Shown piece after piece: positions 47,395-64,000 of a stretch of 64,000 bases of DNA. Within the stretch, counting starts at the first letter, position 1, and the number at the start of each line of letters is the position of its first letter. Under the pieces are notes generated by a model that saw only the letters and a program-made list of their open reading frames with translations, was not told the origin of the DNA and made no database searches. This DNA comes from Mesostigma viride. Lineage: Eukaryota > Streptophyta > Mesostigmatophyceae > Mesostigmatales > Mesostigmataceae. A program made the translations under genes and the position numbers. The DNA is taken from contig RPFO01000497.1 in assembly GCA_009746045.1 (NCBI GenBank), positions 1,178,470 to 1,242,469 on the forward strand. The letters are read 5' to 3'.

Positions 47395-47454
47395 ACGGAT
47401 AACCACGATCTAGGCCGAGTAACGGGAGTGAAGATCGAATAACCACTTTATAAC

Positions 47455-47710
47455 GACAAACCCAGCCCTCTGCAGCTTTTTCATTATCTAAACGGGCCGT
47501 AACCATTATGCGGTATGCCCCAAAGAGGCGATATGACTCATGTCCACTGGCTTCCCTGGTCACATAACGCGCCCTATTATTAGCCCCTTCACCTGTCACC
47601 TTCACACCGGTGTATGACTACCTTCATTTCAGATTCGCTGATACTCAACTCCCATTAACTTCACCTCTCTGGTCTATAACTGGATAATAAATCTACCCAT
47701 TTCCCCGAAA
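47455..47710. mobile_element. 256-bp insertion with 17-bp target duplication
   Basis: The sequence AATAACCACTTTATAAC occurs at 47438-47454 and again at 47711-47727, but only once in the left arm (near 26415). The intervening 256 bp starts GACAAACCC and ends CCCCGAAA. A 17-bp duplication fits target-primed reverse transcription, so a SINE-like retroposon is the best guess, although no A/B box was recognised. Confidence 0.8.
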
Positions 47711-47973
47711 AATAACCACTTTATAACTGACAGCGACCCCACCCATCACGTGATATTACGGCCTCTTGTTTCCCTGCTGAAGCGCCAGTTCGAGGTCCTT
47801 CGCAGGCACATATCCGGAAACGGGGCCATAAATCGACCACGACGCACGTTAGCGAGCACTCACCATCCCCTCCAAGGCAACCCAGGCTCCTGCCAGCCCA
47901 GTCGTGTGAGTGAGGCTCGCATAGAGCTAATTGATCTTCTCTTAAGAAGGTTTGCAGAAGATCCAGCATCGCC

Positions 47974-49675
47974 ATGGCATCGCTCTCCCTCCCCGCGGCC
48001 TCCAGCGTCGTCAAAACCACCTCATTTTCCAATACTGTCGCCCGGCGAGGGCCGCAGCGTGTGTTGGCGTCCAAGCCGGTAGCAAACCCACAGCGGCTAG
48101 CTTCGTCTTTCCTAGGCAAGAACCTATCATGGAACCCATTGGGAGCTCGTGCCGAGCCCATGCGGAGTTCCTCTGGTCCAACCATCGCCAGTGTCGCGGA
48201 GCAGCCTCCCAAGACCACCGCCCCACCCCCACCCCCACCCCCTACCGATGACGGTCTAGTCCAAGAAAAGCTTTCACAGTCATTCCGCCGCACCGTGTAC
48301 GATGCTAACAGCTGGAGGAAGCATCGGTCTACCAGCCGGTACTCCCGCAACATGACGACGATTATTGGCTCACGCATCGTGCGCGCGCTGATTCCGCCGA
48401 TGCTCTGGTAAGTGTTCTCCATATTTAAACCCCGTCATGGCAAAAGCGGGCCTTTTTGCGAATGCAACCACTTTTTCGCTGCGTTGCCCAAGCAACAGGG
48501 GAAATCTGTAGCCTGCTTGGCATGAATGCTGATGAAGGTAGTTTCCCATGCGTTACACGTGTCCCCACTGCAGGTGCGGTGGTGTGGCCGTTGCCATCGG
48601 CCTGTACGAGGACGCCCTGACGGCTGGTGACCTGCCCACCATGCTACCCCACCTAGCCCCCACCACGACCTCGCCCCTTGCACTGTCCAGCTTTGTGCTT
48701 TCCCTGCTTCTGGTCTTCCGCACCAACTCCTCCTACAACAGGTAACCATGACTGCAGTGTGTGCTGCCTATATGTCAATTTGTTCCCTCGTACCATCTGC
48801 TGCATTTGATTTTTCAGCCTAGAGCAAATAGGATGTCCCCAGTGCATACTTCAGCAAGGTTAGGTATCTGGGAAAAGAACCAAAAGTATGCGTTTGTTAT
48901 TCAGGATGATTCAATCATCATCCCCCGCTTTGGCCATGACGCGAATTTCATCCCCATTTTCCCGTGCGCATTGCAACCTACTCCCCTTCCCCCCCCTACC
49001 AGGTGGGATGAGGCGCGCAAAATGTGGGGGCTGATGACCAACCGCAGCCGAGATATCGTGCGCCAGGGCGTGACCTGGTTCGATGCGGATGAGAAGGGCG
49101 ACGAGCTCGTGGAGGGCCTGGCTAAATGGATGTCGGCGCTGACGCGTTCACTAAAGGCCCACCTGCGCGCGGGCGAGGACCTCGATGACGACCTCCGCAA
49201 GCTGCTCACGCCCAAGGAGTTTCAGATGCTGTCCGACGCCAAGCACCGGCCCAACTACTGCCTTCAGGTCATGGCGGGCATCATCCGCAAGGCCAACTTG
49301 ACCCCCATGCAGACGACCGCGATGGATCTCAACTTGACCGCGTTTGCTGATGTCGTCGGTGGGTGCGAGCGTATCCTGAAGACCCCGATCCCGCTCTCGT
49401 ACACCCGCCACACGTCGCGTTTCCTGATCGTCTGGGCGACCGCGCTGCCCATCGGCCTGTGGCACCAGTTGCACTGGAGCACACCCGTCGTGACCATGGT
49501 CATGACCTTCTTCCTGCTGGGGATTGAGGAGATTGGTGTCCAGATTGAGGAGCCCTTCTCGATCCTCCCGCTCGAGGCCATGTGCGCGGGCATCCACGGC
49601 GGCCTGCAGGAGATGCGCCAGCTGCGCAACAAATCGGAGGCCTACGTGTCCAACTACACCAGCTCCAGCGAGTAA
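47974..49675 (+). CDS. Bestrophin-like chloroplast anion channel, copy 2
   Basis: Three exons (47974-48407, 48574-48741, 49003-49675) have exactly the same lengths and phases as copy 1 and give 424 residues. All signatures are kept: RTNSSYNRWDEARKMWG, IPLSYTRHTSRFLIVW and GIEEIGVQIEEPF. Differences from copy 1 cluster in exon 2 (PTTTSPLALSSFVLS for PSSASPLGLSSFALS) and in the outward loops, and many are conservative, so both copies look to be under selection. Copy 1 lies on the opposite strand and the two 5' ends face each other across about 21 kb. The upstream region is shared up to the 256-bp insertion at 47455. Channel function is inferred from the family. Confidence 0.95.
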
Positions 49676-50013
49676 AGGTGTGGCACGTGACCTACCCGGG
49701 GCTGGATGAGCCCGGTTTCCGCGGGAATGCTGCGCCGGAGCTGACCTTGTGCCGCTCGCGGGATAAGTTCTTCAACATGGCGGAGTGTACTTCCCCAGAT
49801 GTGTTTATATGTTTAGGCAAGGCGACCAAATGTTGGACCTGAATGCGCAAGTCCGGCGTATGTATGATATAGGAAACACTTGAGATAGTGGGCCCACTTG
49901 CGGGCCCTGTGGTATTTGAGCTCACCCCTTGTGGGTGTACCAGGAAATGATCCAGAAGCCATGCAATGCAGCTACTCGCACGTGCTTGGCACAAAATACT
50001 CCCTTTGGTGATT

Positions 50014-50018
50014 TGTAA
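50014..50018 (+). terminator. TGTAA polyadenylation signal, right bestrophin gene
   Basis: GATTTGTAAG lies about 340 bases after the stop, in the same relative place as in copy 1. Confidence 0.5.
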
Positions 50019-50421
50019 GTTATGGCGCCTGTCGTGGGGTGGTGCCAAAGTTGTCTATATGGGTGCCTACGCTATGTACACAATGATGTTTTGTCGGCGT
50101 CTACGCCAGGCACATCCCAAGCACATCCCAAGGGCAGCATACTGTGCACATCTTAAAACCAAGACAGAGAGGGAATGTACCAGGCATGTGGCAATTTTCT
50201 CCACATTCTTTTGTAGAAATCAAACTTGACTTTGTTAGTAATATTTAAACTTTCCAGAAGATCAACATCGCATGGGTTCCATATCATGATCATATGTATA
50301 ATAATAACAAAATCTTGATATTGGGCATGCACATTCAAATTCACTCGTCCCTCATTCACATACTACTATCATGCGCCTCTGTCACTGGGAGAATCACACC
50401 TGGGTAAAAGCTTTTGTACAT

Positions 50422-50558
50422 TGAATTGAATTGAATTGTAACATAACTCCGTTGGGAGTATATGTAGCACATAGCCCAGAGAAGGGGCATATGGCCTATC
50501 ATACATTCTAAGCTACTTCCTGCAAGGGTGGGAATGTAAACAACACTTGCTCTAGGGG
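50422..50558 (-). mobile_element. Family A 3' fragment, first insertion at this target
   Basis: A 137-bp family A 3' end in minus orientation with (TTCAA)n tail and hairpin ACTCCCAACGGAGT. It is flanked by the target duplication CTTTTGTACAT at 50411-50421 and 50559-50569. Confidence 0.9.
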
Positions 50559-50570
50559 CTTTTGTACATT

Positions 50571-51094
50571 AATTAATTAATTAATTAGGAACATAACTCC
50601 GTTGGGAGTATATGTAGCACATAACCCTGAGAAGGGGCATATGAGCCTATAATACATTCTAAGCTACTTCCTGCAAGGGTGGGAATGTAAACAACACTTG
50701 CTCTAGGTGCACCAGGGCACCCGCACCCTCATGGTCTATCACGCTATGCCCGGGTAAGGGGGGAGCATGCCTGTGAGGGGGAAGATCATCATGGCTATAC
50801 AAGAGCTATGGCATGGCTTCTCAGCAGAGAGTGACTCCCTGCATGGGCACAACATTACTAAATAAAGCTAGGCATCATCTGGAGTGTGGCTCATCATAGG
50901 CACACATGTACACGATTAAATAAAGCGCGTGGCTTAGCTGGGATAGGGCCTCTAAGAGGCGTACATGTACATGGCCACGGTCTATCTAGTCTACACTACT
51001 ACTGCTGTATTCCCCTAAGCTGGGGCGTCTGGAGTCGCTGGGGCCGCGGTGGTCGAGGGGGTCGCCTGCCAGGGCTTGTGGCCGACGTAGATGG
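50571..51094 (-). mobile_element. Family A copy, second insertion at the same target
   Basis: A 0.52-kb family A copy in minus orientation, reaching from a (TTAA)-type tail through the 3' untranslated region to the last codons of ORF1. It is flanked by the same CTTTTGTACAT (50559-50569 and 51095-51105). Its tail is (TTAA)n rather than (TTCAA)n. Confidence 0.9.
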
Positions 51095-51105
51095 CTTTTG
51101 TACAT

Positions 51106-51160
51106 AGTACGGAGTTATGTTCCTAATAAATAAATTAATTAATTAATTAATTAATTAACT
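51106..51160 (+). mobile_element. Minute family A 3' end in plus orientation
   Basis: ACGGAGTTATGTTCCTAAT followed by a (TTAA)n tail equals the last 20 bases and tail of the 50571 copy, but inverted. Only half of the 3' hairpin is present. Confidence 0.7.
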
Positions 51161-51254
51161 GATCTTACATTGTCGTCAGAAAGCAACAACCGTGAAAACG
51201 CTAGCTGCTCCAATCTGAGATTCCACGGAACACATGCAGAAAGTAAGAAAGCCT

Positions 51255-51345
51255 AGTAGCTACCAGCAAGGAATCGAACATAGGACCTTGGGCATGATTT
51301 CGCGGCTGTGTGTCTCCCGATCCGAAGGCATCTCACTTAACGTTT
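51255..51345 (-). other. tRNA-like sequence, possible SINE head or tRNA relic
   Basis: On the minus strand, TGCCTTCGGATCGGGAGAC resembles a tRNA A box. About 50 bases on, GGTCCTATGTTCGATTCC matches a B box. A convincing acceptor stem and anticodon arm could not be folded by eye, so a functional tRNA is unlikely. Confidence 0.25.
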
Positions 51346-51789
51346 CGAAACAGCCCAACTGCGAAAAACCTCTTTACCGGAGAGGGGTGCCAATATGTCC
51401 GATATTGCTGAATATATGGAAGATGACTCATCACTAGACCTAAGTGCGCAGTCCTGAGTACTACGCACGGACCTACGCGATATTCTAGTATCGCCGTAGT
51501 AAGTAGGCAGCTAGGTTGACCACGGCTGGAATCTGGTTGTAGTGTGACGTACTAACCTAGAGGACGTAGCCGAATCTAACTAATATCAACCGATCTTACA
51601 TATCATCTCCTTGATATTTGTAACTTTTGTGTAATTATTTTCTAATGAGATGAGAATAGTACTCCGTGGCATGCCGATGCGCATGACACGCAAGTACTAA
51701 TTACTTGTAACTTACTTGCACTGCGCCAAAACTACAGACACCTGTCTTGTGCGGACACATTGAATCATAGAAATTTATTGCAATATAAT

Positions 51790-51794
51790 TTACA
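51790..51794 (-). terminator. TGTAA polyadenylation signal of RPN1
   Basis: TGTAA on the minus strand, about 117 bases after the RPN1 stop codon, followed by AT-rich sequence. Confidence 0.55.
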
Positions 51795-51910
51795 GAGTTA
51801 CTAGGGAGACTTTCTTGCCCAGCCAAAATATGATACACCAGGCTGGCATGGCAGCACTACAAAATTAATGCTAGCTGTTATCGTCATTCCATGACAAAAT
51901 AGACTTCCGC

Positions 51911-63330
<11,420 letters not shown>

Positions 63331-64000
63331 CTGATGGCGGGCACGGCGAGGCATACAGGGCGATGGCAGGCGCCGCAGAGCCCATGGGATCAGGCAGACG
63401 TCCGTTCATCACAAATGGCATTAGCGTCACCGCACCAACGTGAGCGAGCCAGCAAGTACTTCCGTGTCAGGTAAATAAGGAGGTCAATGATGCCGTATCC
63501 ATTACGGGAGGGTAAAAGGGGTTGCATGCTAGACAAACAGGGGGGAAATTAAACGCAGATGTGCAATGACCAAGATCTACACGGGCAGCAGGTGTGGGGA
63601 ACAAATAAGACTCGACACACCACGTATGCAGACGCTACCAAACGCACAGCCGCACATATCCACTTGCTCCCCGCCGTGTCGCTCCGGTAAAACATGCCCA
63701 CTCACCCCACCCAAAAATGACCCCCCGCTTTCCGTCCACCCCCGCGTTTCCCAACAATTTCACATCAGGGGCAGCACAGCAAGTTTGCCTTGTTCATGGC
63801 TTTGCACGGCTGCGATCCCATGCACGTTGCGGGCACCCGAATGGGACTATGCAGAGCACATGGAATACATCGGACTGCCGATGACACGGGCGTGGCAAGG
63901 AGTGGGGCAGCGCAGCGGTGCAAAGGCCACGGGGTCGGAGCGGCCAAATCAAACCAGGGAGCGTGCGACGAACCGCTACGTGGAAGGGGATGATGACGCG
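63331..64000. other. Probable RPN1 intron, no exon recognised
   Basis: Upstream of the 13-residue exon I could not find the preceding RPN1 segment (expected to encode something like a VPYNMA-type stretch). The sequence shows no convincing open frame, so the next exon is either very short or beyond the edge. Confidence 0.45.

Larger units (their letters stand above)
47395..50330. repeat. Right arm of the inverted duplication
   Basis: Reverse-orientation counterpart of 23816-26470. It carries the second bestrophin-like gene and its flanks, plus one extra 256-bp insertion at 47455-47710 absent from the left arm. Confidence 0.9.

Overview
The window reads as nuclear DNA of a green alga, most likely a chlorophyte. 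The genes are split by many GT-AG introns. The bestrophin-like and RPN1 proteins are closest in sequence style to plant and algal homologues. Several genes carry the chlorophyte-type polyadenylation signal TGTAA downstream of the stop. The species cannot be fixed from sequence alone. The DNA is dense in satellites and nested mobile elements. All exon positions below are hand-derived from splice signals and reading phase.

Layout: 1-2035 is a chain of satellite arrays. 2040-4300 holds no certain gene. 4360-11871 (+) is a seven-exon RLK/Pelle-type protein kinase with a myristoylation-type N-terminus, CUE/UBA-like half-motifs and a degenerate active site. 11898-23628 is a nest of non-LTR retrotransposons (an ORF1-only family A and an endonuclease/reverse-transcriptase family B) broken by two TTAA-flanked DNA elements. 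24461-26166 (-) is a bestrophin-like chloroplast anion channel gene. 27376-30522 (+) is a five-exon lysophosphatidate acyltransferase-like gene. 31347-32862 is a 1.5-kb CCAT microsatellite. 33000-37186 holds further retroelement remains. 37190-43511 is a 6.3-kb DNA transposon, inserted in a family B element, with two divergent genes around a large palindromic array. 43512-47430 holds retroelement remains and a TA-flanked element. 47974-49675 (+) is a second, intact bestrophin-like gene, part of an inverted duplication of the one at 24-26 kb. 50411-51150 holds stacked family A insertions. 51911-63330 (-) is most of the gene for proteasome subunit RPN1 (14 exons seen, N-terminus beyond the right edge).

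The cellular genes do not form a pathway: one signalling kinase, two copies of a plastid ion channel, one glycerolipid acyltransferase and one proteasome subunit. What stands out is genome dynamics. Three consecutive RPN1 introns begin with tandem repeats of their own 5' splice site that stay in frame with the exon. Three retroelement families share a small 3' hairpin but carry different simple-repeat tails. The 6.3-kb transposon encodes a two-exon protein with a PHD-like zinc finger, a coiled coil and a Gln/Pro-rich tail, and no transposase core could be recognised.
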